DNA of 64,000 nucleotides from Takashimella koratensis (lineage: Eukaryota; Basidiomycota; Tremellomycetes; Trichosporonales; Tetragoniomycetaceae). Of this stretch, positions 24,301-34,358 are shown piece by piece. A model generated the notes under the pieces. That model worked only from the letters and a program-made list of their open reading frames with translations, was not told the DNA's origin and searched no databases. Location of the stretch: positions 186,001 to 250,000 of the forward strand of contig BCKT01000019.1 of the NCBI GenBank assembly GCA_003116875.1. Reading direction: 5' to 3'. The first letter of the stretch is position 1. Each line of letters begins with the position of its first letter. Position numbers and translations under genes: made by a program.

Positions 24301-27300
24301 TGCCACCCGACCTGCCCGACATCGACTCCAACGCGGCCTACGACACCGTCTTTGGCGCCGCTCACGGGGCTATCACGGCCGGGTCCAAGAAGGCTTTCAG
24401 TAAGAAGCGCCACCGTGGCATAAACCCAGAGCTCACACTCACCAACCCCACCCTCTCCCACCTCGTCCACAATGTCTCCCTGCTGAACAAGTTGATCGCT
24501 GCCATCTGCAAACACACACTCCCGGCCTTCCTCCTCCAACACCCGACCATCTTCTCCTTAGCCGATCTCCACGCTGTCGACAGAGACAACCCCGACCTGC
24601 AGACCGTCCGCTCTATCCGCAACAAACTGACCAAACAGATACGCAAGGAGACAGCCCGCTTGCTCCACCGCTCCGACAGGGAGGAATACATATACGCGCT
24701 CAAGACTGGCCGGATCAAGAACCTGTTCTCCCCGGTATGTCCCACTGTCCCCCCGCTTATGCAGGATGTCCACGACGAGAACGCCCTTGTGTCCACCCCT
24801 GCCACCCGCCTCGACAACTGGACCGACTACTTCAACGACCTCCTCAACGGCCACCAGCCACCACCGCAAGGACCACAGCGCCGCCTGTGGATGGACTGCC
24901 CAGCGTCCCGACGCTTCAAACAGATAAGTCGAAACTCCCCACCCTTCTGGCCGAAACCGATGACAATGACGGACCTCTCCCAGGTACTTGCCCATGGCAA
25001 TCCCAAGCCCTCACCAGGCCCCGACGGATGGGAGAAGTGGATCCTCAAACGCACCTCACCCCGGTTCCTCGAGCTCGTTCTCGGCCTCTGCAACTACACC
25101 ATCGCGAACAACTATTTCCCACCGGTCGTCAAACAGAATTTCATCTCGCCCCTGTTCAAGCGCGGTGACATCACGCAGCCGTCCAACTACCGAGGTATTG
25201 TGCTTGCCAACTGCCTGTTCTCACTCGTCTCCAAATGGTTTACTATGTGTCTGCAGAATCACGCCTGGTCCGCACGCTTACTCCCACCGACTCAGATAGC
25301 TACGCAGCAAGGATGCCAGCCAGGTGACCTCACAGCTTTCCTCGCCCAAGTCGACACTGCGGCCAAGGTCAATCGCACGACAATCTATGCGATCAAGCGC
25401 GACCACGTCAAGGGCTTCGACAACCTCTCGCCTGCCGCCATCAAAGATCTCGCCCGGTTCTTCGGCTTCCCTCCCGAGGCCATCGCATTCCAGGTAGCCC
25501 GGACGACTCAGGTCGAACTCATGGTCAAGACGCAAGACGGCATCGCGCGCCGGTCCTTCTACACCACGGGGCAGACCAAGCAGGGAGACCCGGCGAGTCC
25601 AATCCTTTACACTCTGACAATGGCCATGGAACATCACTCACTTGACGTCAACTCCTACCTCATCCACAACCGCCTTAACCCAGCCGACCAACGTCCCCTC
25701 CCTATCCAGCCCGACTCCATTCCCATACTCAGATCCCACATGGGCCATCACGCATGCGCACACGTCGCCTCGGACCCGTCCCGCGCAGTGTCCCTCATCA
25801 GCGTCGAGGCGATGGACGATTCGGTAGTCTTCTCCACGTCGGTCGCGGGCCTGCGACAACTGGTAACCAAAAGTGAGCAATTCCAATCTCAGTACGGCAT
25901 CCAGACTGCCTGGGACAGCCCGGACAAAACCATCTGCTTCACCCTAGGCCAGCCACTACAACCTCCTCCCGCGCACATCTCCTTCACAGTCAACAACCAC
26001 CAGCACGTCGTACCGTTCACGTCGACACCCAGCCTCCTCCGCACCGCCATCAACAACCCCAAGGCCACCAAGGCGAAACTCCTCGCGATCATTGATGAGC
26101 TCCCCATACCCCGTGGACGAAACCTCCCGCTAAGTATCCTCTGCAAAGCTGCCTGGTCCCTCCTCGTCCCTGCCATCCGCCCCCGCCTACACCTCCAACC
26201 ACTTTCCCCAGCCGACGCCCACGCCGTTGATGTAGCACTAGCTAAAAAGATAGCAGCAGCCGCGTCGATCCCGGATCTCCTCTCCATCAACACCACTATC
26301 CTCTCCCTCCCGCTGCGCCTCCACGGCTTCGGCTTCCCATCCATATACCGGATCAACGGTGAGGTCTCTATAACCATGCTCCTCCGCTCCCTTAACCACC
26401 ACCTCCCTCCTCTCCGTAACATCGCCCAGATCAACATGGCGAACTGGACCTGCCTCTACAACCAATGTCTCTCACCACTCGAGCGCCAGGTCACTCGTCG
26501 CCAAGCCATCATCCCTCTCGCGTGGAAAGCCGCAGCTGAGCACCTCGACATCGCTGGCTTGTTGATCCTCCACACCGACCAGTCTGACCTCACCTCGGCA
26601 AGCCCGCTGCACATCGCGACTCGCATGACGGCCATGAACCTTGACCCAGCTAACGCAGACACGATTTGGCGCGACAACGGGTTCGCGGACCTCATGCTTA
26701 CAGACAGAAACCTCATCCGCACCCGCGCCGACCGTCGCACTGGCCACATCGCCCTGCTCACTCACCCCGGCACGCCAACCGACGTCCCCGAGGACCCCCC
26801 TCGCACCTGGGCCACAGACGGCAGCTCTCGCACCATCGATCAACACCACCACTGGAGCCTCGACACGGCCAATCCGTCTACTGTTTCAGCAGTCGTTGGT
26901 CCCACGTCGGCATCGTACTCCATCCACGGTACCGCCTCGTCTTCGGCACACGGCGAGCTACTAGCGCTCATCGCGGCAGGACTCCTGACCTCGAGGGAAC
27001 CCGGTGAGCACGAGGTATTCTCTGACTACCTACGCGGAGTCAGGCTGGCAGGTCAAGCACACTCCCCCTCTTTCCAACCCCAGAAATGGCGATACAAAAC
27101 GAACTCACCGCTACTCATGTGGCTGGCCAAGGCTACTCACCCCCGTCAAACGGTCACTCACGTCAAAGCCCACACTGACCGCGAGGACGCGGCGTCACGT
27201 CTCAATGATCGCGCCGATGCGCTGGCTAGGGATGCTCACCTGGATAGTACTTTCGTTCCCCCGCCCACGGCGTGGATGCACGACTACGCCATCTACTCCA

Positions 27301-28196
27301 AGCACCACGGCTACCTCGACGATGGTTGGCAGCGAATCCTCGCGGATCGACTGACGCGCACCATGATCGAGAAGCTCCCGGCGCACCAACGCGAGCGCCT
27401 CGGCCTGCACCGTGAGTCGCCATCCTATGTCAGCCTGTACTTCTACACCAGATCCCCTGCCTCCTTCACCGCCTGTCTGCAGCTGCTGGCAAGAACAGGC
27501 ATGCTGTCGACCAACGAATTCAACCACCGGCTCGGCCTCCTCGACTCACCCACCTGCGACCTATGCCACGGCGGTCACGTGCAATCTGCCGCCCATCTGT
27601 TCCTCACGTGCCCTGCCTTTGATCATCAACGTCGGCAAACTGCCAATAAACTCCAAGACCTCGCACGGTCCTTTGAGGACCTGACCGACGATCAGGTGAG
27701 TGACTGGCATGACTACTGCACCAGGGCCCTCGACTCCCCGTTCGCATACTGGCGCGCGGACCTCCCACCCATCCCACCCTCTCTCCATCTCTACCATGCA
27801 CGCCAACTACACGACCACTGCATCCTCGCGGCGTCGCGGATATACGGCGCGTTCCTCGACACCCGGCCATGGAACAACCGAGGCCGTCGCGATCACCCCC
27901 CACCCCCTCCACCACCCACCCCACCTCATCCCAACCCACACCCTACCCACCCTGCCCACCCGCGACCGACCGCAGGACCGACGCGAGCGCACGAGGGCCG
28001 TGTCCCACATCCGCGGGAGGCCGCGAGCAGGGAAGGCGAGACGGAGGGAAGGGACCAAGGGTCAAGGGACCAAGGGTCAAGGGACCAAGGGTCAAGAGAC
28101 CAAGGGTCACGGGACCAAGGGCCATGGGGCCAAGGGTCAAGGGACCAAGGGCAAAGCGGTGTCACCCTCAAAGGGAACGGGTGTAAGGTACAGTAA
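21381..28196 (+). CDS. LINE polyprotein: ORF1-like, endonuclease, reverse transcriptase, RNase H, zinc finger
   Basis: Counting from the ATG at 21381 (MPAHIEEIVTHT) gives 2271 residues. Residues 1 to about 570 form an unrecognised ORF1-like part ending in coiled coils; I see no CCHC knuckle there. A hydrophobic linker leads to an EEP endonuclease: LTLNCNG about residue 684, TETW about 714, GDLNAHLQDWE about 832. The RT shows SPGPDGW about 1212, DHVKGFDNLS about 1341, TKQGDPASPILY about 1400 and EAMDDSVVFS about 1476. RNase H keeps its four acidic residues: TDGSS about 1812, GELLAL, FSDYLRGV and NDRADALA. The C-terminus has CDLCHGG...AHLFLTCPAF, then a Pro-rich tail and QGSRD repeats. The frame stays open upstream into the TTTAC array, probably without meaning. 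ORF1 and ORF2 are usually separate; here they share a frame. Confidence 0.85.
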   Translation: MPAHIEEIVTHTRTPEQIAQARARALAENTKSGFDVQDDAMDEDIELAASDEQVVANMPTNTSLELRVYDLPTGIHDNPRAKVFDLIEQIGRESVDIPHWAQLMRRENFHLSNGNSIRRDFKGQPLAKTALQTVEQDSSQRLRPLSGFYQLSPDILSDLERLRQAFNAHNAPAFWSCGAASDRRDQILVTLQRNDRNPLPPNNKIHMHLRETFEKLGVSTRAAWGNVDKDINNGRVPSCFVRISNPLDAPGIAGYSWSSGYAEFRTSIVDTCVYPTTAAVIGLAGLDQSLCKQNHVDSFVRQALRSAQIPATALTRSETAANDTLWVGVFSSLSACDLLANTKGPTGCHFDWVYWMNDHELRSRKEEDAALIQQSARDSARSANSTDIAIQQFAEMRREMKEDNDRTHAAFLLRFAHIENNQVMLQQNQQAERERQNLIQSHQDELQPLREDARYLRASIDKDKKAKRFAKDAETIEIYRVSIAEDEEELAKKQKQIDEHTKAIKTARDTPMPHAITLSAPPQPPAIAAPAQSSGPAPAAASSSASSSARPAEATTGNKRTRGNAQQGVSAPAQYTLIHSVTASPRLLTSSSVALPLSPTKSPTAVTLTCLLAVASVVCLAVVRRPPVVRAPRVVSKSPLSPSLPLLPLPPCRPRRLNESCVWLLLPLALALLPTCSATNLNVLTLNCNGISRTTAITLSTFLLQRLAHLVILTETWQTSAQPTVWPQPLLDQYHLFHELCSPTNERTGVTICVHKTIATTGTVHAPQRSAGRLLAVDILFPNRLHRKQHLRIIGAYTPANTVNHNIFEAPADFWADTETLTNVQHEWLVAGDLNAHLQDWECDYGNQDFPHFAVQRREYREFLHRMRASDCWVQLQRVVLRRDWTFASVADGHRIIDRVALSPRLISRSARAVPPPAGFGTPHRAVACVVLIDALVPSTKSTKNNAPTRYKMPTAETAADAYQTLNDTIDQHLPPDLPDIDSNAAYDTVFGAAHGAITAGSKKAFSKKRHRGINPELTLTNPTLSHLVHNVSLLNKLIAAICKHTLPAFLLQHPTIFSLADLHAVDRDNPDLQTVRSIRNKLTKQIRKETARLLHRSDREEYIYALKTGRIKNLFSPVCPTVPPLMQDVHDENALVSTPATRLDNWTDYFNDLLNGHQPPPQGPQRRLWMDCPASRRFKQISRNSPPFWPKPMTMTDLSQVLAHGNPKPSPGPDGWEKWILKRTSPRFLELVLGLCNYTIANNYFPPVVKQNFISPLFKRGDITQPSNYRGIVLANCLFSLVSKWFTMCLQNHAWSARLLPPTQIATQQGCQPGDLTAFLAQVDTAAKVNRTTIYAIKRDHVKGFDNLSPAAIKDLARFFGFPPEAIAFQVARTTQVELMVKTQDGIARRSFYTTGQTKQGDPASPILYTLTMAMEHHSLDVNSYLIHNRLNPADQRPLPIQPDSIPILRSHMGHHACAHVASDPSRAVSLISVEAMDDSVVFSTSVAGLRQLVTKSEQFQSQYGIQTAWDSPDKTICFTLGQPLQPPPAHISFTVNNHQHVVPFTSTPSLLRTAINNPKATKAKLLAIIDELPIPRGRNLPLSILCKAAWSLLVPAIRPRLHLQPLSPADAHAVDVALAKKIAAAASIPDLLSINTTILSLPLRLHGFGFPSIYRINGEVSITMLLRSLNHHLPPLRNIAQINMANWTCLYNQCLSPLERQVTRRQAIIPLAWKAAAEHLDIAGLLILHTDQSDLTSASPLHIATRMTAMNLDPANADTIWRDNGFADLMLTDRNLIRTRADRRTGHIALLTHPGTPTDVPEDPPRTWATDGSSRTIDQHHHWSLDTANPSTVSAVVGPTSASYSIHGTASSSAHGELLALIAAGLLTSREPGEHEVFSDYLRGVRLAGQAHSPSFQPQKWRYKTNSPLLMWLAKATHPRQTVTHVKAHTDREDAASRLNDRADALARDAHLDSTFVPPPTAWMHDYAIYSKHHGYLDDGWQRILADRLTRTMIEKLPAHQRERLGLHRESPSYVSLYFYTRSPASFTACLQLLARTGMLSTNEFNHRLGLLDSPTCDLCHGGHVQSAAHLFLTCPAFDHQRRQTANKLQDLARSFEDLTDDQVSDWHDYCTRALDSPFAYWRADLPPIPPSLHLYHARQLHDHCILAASRIYGAFLDTRPWNNRGRRDHPPPPPPPTPPHPNPHPTHPAHPRPTAGPTRAHEGRVPHPREAASREGETEGRDQGSRDQGSRDQGSRDQGSRDQGPWGQGSRDQGQSGVTLKGNGCKVQ
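28051..28155 (+). repeat. 15-bp minisatellite GGGACCAAGGGTCAA, seven units
   Basis: Units begin at 28051, 28066, 28081, 28096, 28111, 28126 and 28141; the first three are identical and the rest carry one to four changes. As a multiple of three it stays in frame and encodes QGSRD repeats at the C-terminus of the LINE protein. Confidence 0.9.
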
Positions 28197-28200
28197 ATAG

Positions 28201-28958
28201 GGCACTAACCCCGGGCCGCGAGGACACCCAAGTCCTGACCAGAAGGCATTGCCTGACAGGATAGCGGCTCATAAACAAGGGGGTTTGCGCATGCAATTAT
28301 ACTTACCTTGCTTGGTCGAATTCGTGGCTTTCAACGCGCTGCTCGACAGGTTTGGCCTCCGCCCATAGCACGGCGACCCATGGTCCTAGGGGGCGGCCTC
28401 GTCTTGTGCTAGCTTCGGCTGGTTCACTCGCTCAATATCTGGCTCGGTCTGGAAGTCCTTTCGGGGGCGTCCGGACTAACCTTTTGCCGTCGTGCATGGG
28501 ATGGATGGGTGAAGGAGGTGATAGGGAGGGGCAGGATGGGGCTCGGGGCTTAAATACGGTTGGTTGACTGACGAGGTAATCGTTTCGTCGTCAACAACCG
28601 ATATTGATCGATTTCGAGCCGTCGCCACATCCCAGGTCGTCCTCGCGTTCTTATACTCGCTGTCGATCGCCGCACCGTCAAGCATACCGCGTTGCTATCG
28701 AGATGGGAGCAGGAGGAGATAGAAGATGGGCTATGGACGCCAGTGAACTGGCGGTGTTCAGGGTCGAATGCTGACGAAATTTCGAACGGTCATATCAACA
28801 ACGGAGCGTTCTCCACGTCGTTATCGACCTCGTTGCGATCCGCGCAAATGAGAGCTGGATGGAGATATGTGCATGGTTGGCTACAGAAATGAACAAATTG
28901 GTGGTTTTACAACAATGTGAGCAAGACAGTCCATCGTCTTTACCTTGTTTGCAGTGTC
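28201..28958. other. 3' flank of the LINE and downstream flank of FAN1
   Basis: About 760 bp without a supported gene. It presumably includes the 3' UTR of the element, but I could not fix its end. No poly(A) or simple-repeat tail stands out. Confidence 0.4.
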
Positions 28959-31900
28959 CTATTTCCTCGACTTTTTCACGTCCTTCTCCCACCTGCCTTC
29001 TTTCTTCCCTTCCTCTCCGCTCTCATACTTCCACTCATCGTCATCACCTTCCTCGTCCTCTTCCTGCCCGCTCTCATTCTCGTCGATCGGCCAGACGTTC
29101 TCTTTCCCCGATGCACCTTTCGCTGCGTTTCTCGACTTGCGTTTCGCAGCGCGTTGCACCTTGTCCACGGCGGATTGGGAGGCATCGGCTGCTTTGACTC
29201 GGCAGACTTCGACGGGGACGCCAGAGGAGAGCAGGACATCTATCCAGACCTAAATGTCAGCTATGCATCTTGATCTGGCCTACCTTTTGAGTCTCGGACA
29301 GACTGTCTCCGGGCCCCTTGACCTCAACAAACCTGGCTTCTCGCTTCTCGTGATTCCAAACACTGCCATTGTCAGTTCGCATCCACAAACGCCAGCTGAG
29401 ACTCACATGAGATCGGGCACTCCACTAACTCGATGCCGATACTCTTCACAGAGCATCCGACATATCCCACTCATCGCGCGTCCACCGATACACTCCAACA
29501 CCTCTTCAAGATCCAACCGACTATACTCCCAGTTGATCCCCACCGCCCAAGTCCCCTTGTCCCTCTCGTTCCCATCGGCCCCACGAAGCATCTCGAGCGC
29601 CGCCTCGGTCCTCGACATGGACTCAAGCCTTGCCTCGATCAGGTCGCGCCGAGCGGAGGCGAACGTGTCTTCACCTAGGTCGAGCGGGGCGGTCTGGTAT
29701 GCTGTCTCGAAAGCGCCAGGGAGTGGGTGGAACAGCACTGGCCACATGAGAAGGCCGAACAAGGTGGTCACGATGGACGACTCGGCGTGATAACCTTTGT
29801 ATCCCTGAGCCTCCCACCACTCCAGTACCCACCCCTCGACCGTCACCTCGCCTTCTCGTCCAAGCCACACACTCTTCCCGACTTGTTGCAACCCTGGCCG
29901 CCCTTCGTCTCCCAGTCCCACACTCGCTTCCCGTTCCCTATCGTCTCTGATGCTCTCGCTCCTTCCCCGCAGCTTTGGTTGACCCATGTTCTGCTGCACT
30001 CGCGGCGCCGTCAACTCTCGCGTCTCGCACTTTAGCAGCTCGGCATGAGATATGTGTCGCTCGTCTTCCGGGAGGTCGAGCTTATTTTCGAGTCGGGTGA
30101 GACGTCGAGATAGGGCCGGTTTGTATACTAAGGTCAGGTTCGCCCAGATAGTGACTCACTCATATGCGTGTCGTCATCTAAAAGCCCATCTATGCACACT
30201 TGCGTCGCGTCTTCAAGTTTCTGTATCTTCTCCTCGGGACTCGCGTTGTAGTGATTCATCAAAACCAGCGCTAGGCGATCGTACCAAGCACTACAGTCAG
30301 CTCTGCCTCACCCCGCGCTCACCCTCTCTTTCCCCGCCTCCAGCGCTTCTGCGCCAGTAATGCTCGGAGCACCATACACTCGAGGTCGTATTCATGAAGT
30401 ATCCCCAGCGCGGTAGCTCCCTGCCGTCAGCAAAGCCCAACGCCTTGCTCACTTTGTAGACAATTCTTGTGAGGATGTGCCCTGCTTGAAACCTATCGCC
30501 GACAAGGCCACCCTTGGTCGACGCAACCTCGACAGCCTGTCCCTTGCCTCCAGCCACCAGATCGCACCACACTGGCCAAACTCCCTCCCATACGCGCTTG
30601 ACAACCTGTGCACCCTCAGACCGACTCAGCATCTGTCGTGGGGCAAACCCAGGCGTCGGATTTTTCCTCTGATCCACCCAATTGTCGCCTAGCGCGTCCG
30701 CCACCAGCACTTCCCAGCTAACCGCACGTTCCCACGTAAGTAGTTGAACGCGGTCGTTCCAGATCACAGACCGAGTTGGCGCGCCGTAGGCCGGGTACCG
30801 CCGCTTGTGCGACGTGACCAAGATCGAGGGGAGCATGAGCGACGCCGAACCTGCTTGCGCTGGGGGAGTTCGAGAGAAGATCAGGTTGACTCGGGAGATG
30901 AGCGAGTGAAGAGGAAGCGAAAGTTGCAGAGCGTGGTCGCCGAGCAAAGGCAAAAGTTGAGCAACGAGAAGTGATTCAGAGGTACGCGGCGAGAACGGCA
31001 GTTTCGACTGAGCGACCACTTCCTTCCCCTTCCCTTTGCCCTTCAGAGGTGTGAATCCCAGCGTCGTCTGCCTTCGAGCGACATCTCGTAGCGCCGACAC
31101 GGTCGATCCTCGCGTCATCAACGCAGACAAAGGGATTTTTCTCGATCGGGCGACTCGGCGCAGCTCATCGACGGGAAGGCAGGACATGATATCGTCCAGC
31201 GACATGGACCACTCGTTCCGTGCCAGCACCGCGATAGCTTCAGGTTCTTTCGGGACGAGCGAAAACCCTTCGTTGTACGACTGCAGCCCATCGTCGACCA
31301 GCGTTGAGGATGAAGACGAGTTGAACCGGCTTATGGTGGGTCGTACCGGCGTCACCGACCCTTCGTCATCGACCTCAACCCTGCCCACTTTTGACGCCCA
31401 AAGACTCTCGCGTATCGCTTCCGCCAGCTCGGGATCTGCGCGTTCCTCCTCTGGTGACATTCCAGTCTCGACATCTGACCATGGTTTCCGGCTTCGCGCC
31501 TTGGGCAGCGACTGAGGGGTCGGAGGGAGCACCGTCTTGGCGAGATGGGGTGGGAGGGGGAGAGGAGCGGACAATGCTTTAAGAGCGCGCTTGACACCTT
31601 CTTCGCCTAGCTCGGAAGAGTACGCGGGTAGAAGAGAGACGAGTGGGTGGATCTTGCCTTGTCGTCGGAGTAGGAGTCGTGTCAAGAGGTAGTGTGGTTC
31701 ATCTGAGGGTTAGAGCGAACCAAAGATGGACCCACATGACAGCGCAAGGATGTATCTCAACACCCAGAGCTCAAGCTCAGTAAATAGGTATGCCTCGGAA
31801 TCAATGACCGTTTGTATCATCTCTGCTATTAGTCTCGTGGAGAGCCGGGTACTCACCGTCAAACAGCTTGACGTACATCGATATCTGCAACTGATGAGCT

Positions 31901-32083
31901 CATGCAAGAAACAACGATCAGGGATCTCACCCGTCCACCATCTTCACCAATATCGTGAGCTCCATCTCTCTCCTTTCCTTTGCCCTTCGACTCGTCTCCT
32001 GGCCCTGGGCTTGGCGTCGAGTACCTGCCGGATGACGAGAGAGGCGGTAGGCTGACATTGGGAAGCGGTGGCGACGAGTTCAT
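28959..32083 (-). CDS. FAN1: FAN1-type structure-specific nuclease (VRR-NUC)
   Basis: Start MNSSPPLPNVSLPPLSSSG at 32083. Early exons give MYVKLFDG, AEMIQTVIDSEAYLFTELEL and EPHYLLTRLLLRRQGKIHPL, matching the conserved N-terminal part of FAN1. A large central exon (about 30.3-31.7 kb) covers the SAP/TPR-like region. The C-terminal exons contain GVPDLM, then RFVEVKGPGDSLSETQKVWI and VPVEVCRVKAA: the PD and E-x-K residues of the PD-(D/E)XK VRR nuclease site plus the closing FAN1 motif. A lysine/acid-rich tail ends at TAG 28959-28961. FAN1 cuts branched DNA and acts in interstrand crosslink repair. The canonical UBZ zinc finger of animal FAN1 is not seen, as expected for fungi. It diverges from an NDUFA5 gene 290 bp away. 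Confidence 0.85.
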
Positions 32084-32372
32084 CGTGTTTGCTCGTACAG
32101 AATTCTTCCCACAGCCGTTCAAACCTCTTCAGCTCGGCTCGCGTTGTTGTAATGCTGTCCAAGCCATGCACTTTGGGCTGGAGTTGGTGATGATGAAGTG
32201 TCAAGTGAGGATCCCAAAAAGTCGCAACTTGTCAACAGTAGCCGGCTCCAGTGAGCCTGAAACTTGTCTTGCATCGTCCCCCTCAGTTTCACGCTCACTC
32301 CACTGATCCATCCCCGTCCAATCCGACCTCGGTTTTTCAACATCTCCAACACCTTCATCGACCCCAACCACC

Positions 32373-32888
32373 ATGCTCCGCGCATCCCGGCCCCTCTTCT
32401 CTGCGCTCCAGTGAGCCTTTCCCTCTCATCCGACTCCCCACTCCCCTGCTGACCGTTACAGATCGCTCAAAGCGACCACCGGTATCACGGGCCTCGAGGT
32501 CCACCCGGATCCTTTACCCGCTCTCAAGCAGCTCTACACCTCGACTCTCTCCACTCTCTCTACCCTCCCAGCTTCCGCTGTCTACCGCCAGGCGACTGAG
32601 GCGCTCACCAAGCACCGCATGAGCATCGTCGAATCGGCCAACGGTGACATTGCCAAGGTTGAGAGCGAGTTGGGGAGCATGGTCGAGACCTTGATCGAGG
32701 AGGCCAAGGCTGAGCAGGGCGTTGCTGGAAAGATGATCGAGTGGAAGTCGTGAGTACCGTGGTGTTGGATGGCTTATCGGGGGCGCACTCTGGAGGGCTT
32801 TGCTGATGAACTCAGGTGGGAGTCGTTGGAGCAGGAGGCACCTAAGAACCAGTGGAGGTACTTTGACCCAACCGGCGATTCGCTCTAG
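32373..32888 (+). CDS. NDUFA5: Mitochondrial complex I subunit NDUFA5 (B13/29.9 kDa type)
   Basis: Three exons (32373-32410, 32462-32749, 32816-32888) join to 132 residues. A short Arg/Ser presequence (MLRASRPLFSALQ) precedes SLKATTGITGLEVHPDPLPA, then VYRQATEALTKHRMSIVE and AKAEQGVAGKMIEWKSWESL, the three blocks typical of ETC_C1_NDUFA5 proteins. The C-terminus QWRYFDPTGDSL is also usual for fungal members. It is a peripheral-arm subunit of NADH:ubiquinone oxidoreductase on the matrix side. All splice sites are canonical and in frame. Confidence 0.9.
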
Positions 32889-33210
32889 GCAGTCACCGAA
32901 TAGATATGCAGAGATCTTCGACATGACGAATGTGGAGAGGATCTGTTATGATGGCTTTGTGTGGTGTATAGAAGGTCACGGGGAAGAGTAGGGGAGGGGC
33001 GGCACGGAATTGACAATGACTTGGCCAATCTAAACAGACTGTCACATCGATCACTCCTAACCTCACTTTTTGCAGCACAACAATTGATCATCAACACTCG
33101 ATACACGACGACTTCGGGCAGATCAAACGATCCTCTTATAAGAGAAGGCGGCACTTGTTCACAGCAGCTGGGAATGTACAACTGGGTGGGGACAGAGACG
33201 ACGTGGGGCT

Positions 33211-33811
33211 TCAGTCTATGGCGGATGATAGCAAGGAGTTTGAGTTTGATCGCAACCACTGCCTGACCGCGAGCACACCATCCCAGGCCATGGATCTCTC
33301 GGTCACAAAGACCACCCCGTCTCGGCTCGGTCGCCATTTTAAAAAAGGTGGTGTGACACGCTGGGTGCCGAATGCATTCTCGGGCAGCTGAGAGGCAAGC
33401 TCACTCACCCTTGATGCCCAGGCAACAATGTCGACCGGTGTCGCTGGACGCCAGAGGGTTTGGTTTGTGTCACCGGATCGACCTTTCGTTTTGACGACAT
33501 GAATCTGCGTCAAGAGCCGTGGAAGGTCTTTCAAGCGAAAGGACGAGGCGTTTGACGCGTCCCACTGGTTCGACACCTCGACAGAGTACTTCTCGCGAAA
33601 CTCGCAGTCGTCAGGCTGGATGCCAGTTTCCATGTGGGAAGTGACTTGCGCCAGCTTCTCGGCAAGAGTGTTGATCGTGCTCACCTGCGGATCGGTGGCT
33701 ATCAGCAAGTCGAAACTTTTGGAGACCTTGCCCACTTACACTTTGAAATATCAGCTGGTCGATCTTCGTTGGAAGTGTTGTTGAAGATTCCAGTGTTTGC
33801 GAAGTGGACAT
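33211..33811 (-). CDS. Tandem unknown family, paralogue 1 (divergent)
   Basis: Two exons (33740-33811 and 33211-33684) join to about 181 residues, beginning MSTSQTLESSTTLPTKIDQL. Of the family motifs it keeps the first tryptophan block in altered form (YSVEVSNQW) and the second (LWRPATPVDIVAWASRV); the C-terminal W-V-x-x-N...P motif is lost or unrecognisable. Same strand, same exon layout and same phase-0 intron after about 24 codons as its neighbours. It is the most divergent member and sits at the downstream end of the array. A second donor-like site (GTGAGT near 33400) could change its C-terminus. I do not recognise a function. Confidence 0.55.
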
Positions 33812-34358
33812 CGTGAAATGTTCTGCGTTGTGGTCAATTGAGGAATGTGAAGGTATGAAGAGGGTGGCAAGTGTCCTTGGTCACTGCATTGAGTCTTTCA
33901 AGGATGCGGGGATGAATGCTGTACATGGCGCGGGGTTGGAATTGAGGCTTACTAAGGGCCGCCGGCGGACTTCACACTCGGCGAAGCCTTGGCTTGGACG
34001 TCGAAAGGATGACACGGCCAGCGGCATGTCTCGCTGACACGTGCGTGGGCGTTGGGGGCTACATGGGCAGAATGATTTGGCGGGACTTGATGAGTTGTCT
34101 TGCAGGGGTGGCTTCGGGGAGCTGTCGGTCCAGAATGCATCTTGAACCCAATAGTGCGTGCCCATAGCACCTCCTTTGCGTCTTGTCTCGTCCTCGCCCT
34201 TCACCGACATCACGCTCTTACCTGCCGTCTATTTTGCCGGGCACAGCTATAGACATCTGTGAATAACCCACTGACTCTCATGATAATGCATGCATTCAGA
34301 AGGAGCACTGATTTACCGGCAGTAAGAGCAAGTAGCCTATGTCTTTCCAACAAGCCGT

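Larger units (their letters stand above)
19585..28200 (+). mobile_element. Tad-like non-LTR (LINE) retrotransposon, apparently intact coding part
   Basis: The body holds a C-rich 5' region (about 19.8-21.4 kb), an ORF1-like segment with coiled coils, an apurinic-type endonuclease, a reverse transcriptase, RNase H and a CCHC-like zinc finger, all on the plus strand. That domain order, with RNase H after RT and a closing zinc finger, is that of fungal Tad-clade LINEs. No LTRs are seen. Exact ends are not proven: the 5' side abuts (TTTAC)n, the 3' side follows a 15-bp minisatellite, and I found no convincing target-site duplication or poly(A) tail. The lack of stops or frameshifts over nearly 7 kb suggests a young copy. 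Confidence 0.85.

Noticed and set aside
27926..28158. CRISPR-like appearance of the regular repeats
   Set aside because: The units are contiguous with no unique spacers, in eukaryotic DNA, and in frame with the LINE protein.
19815..28171. Many long antisense and alternate-frame ORFs over the LINE
   Set aside because: They are shadows of the high-GC coding frame; none matches a family.
19360..28304. TTATACTT at 19360-19367 and 28297-28304 as a target-site duplication
   Set aside because: An 8-bp match about 220 bp outside the array on one side and about 100 bp past the stop on the other is weak; the element ends are not established there.
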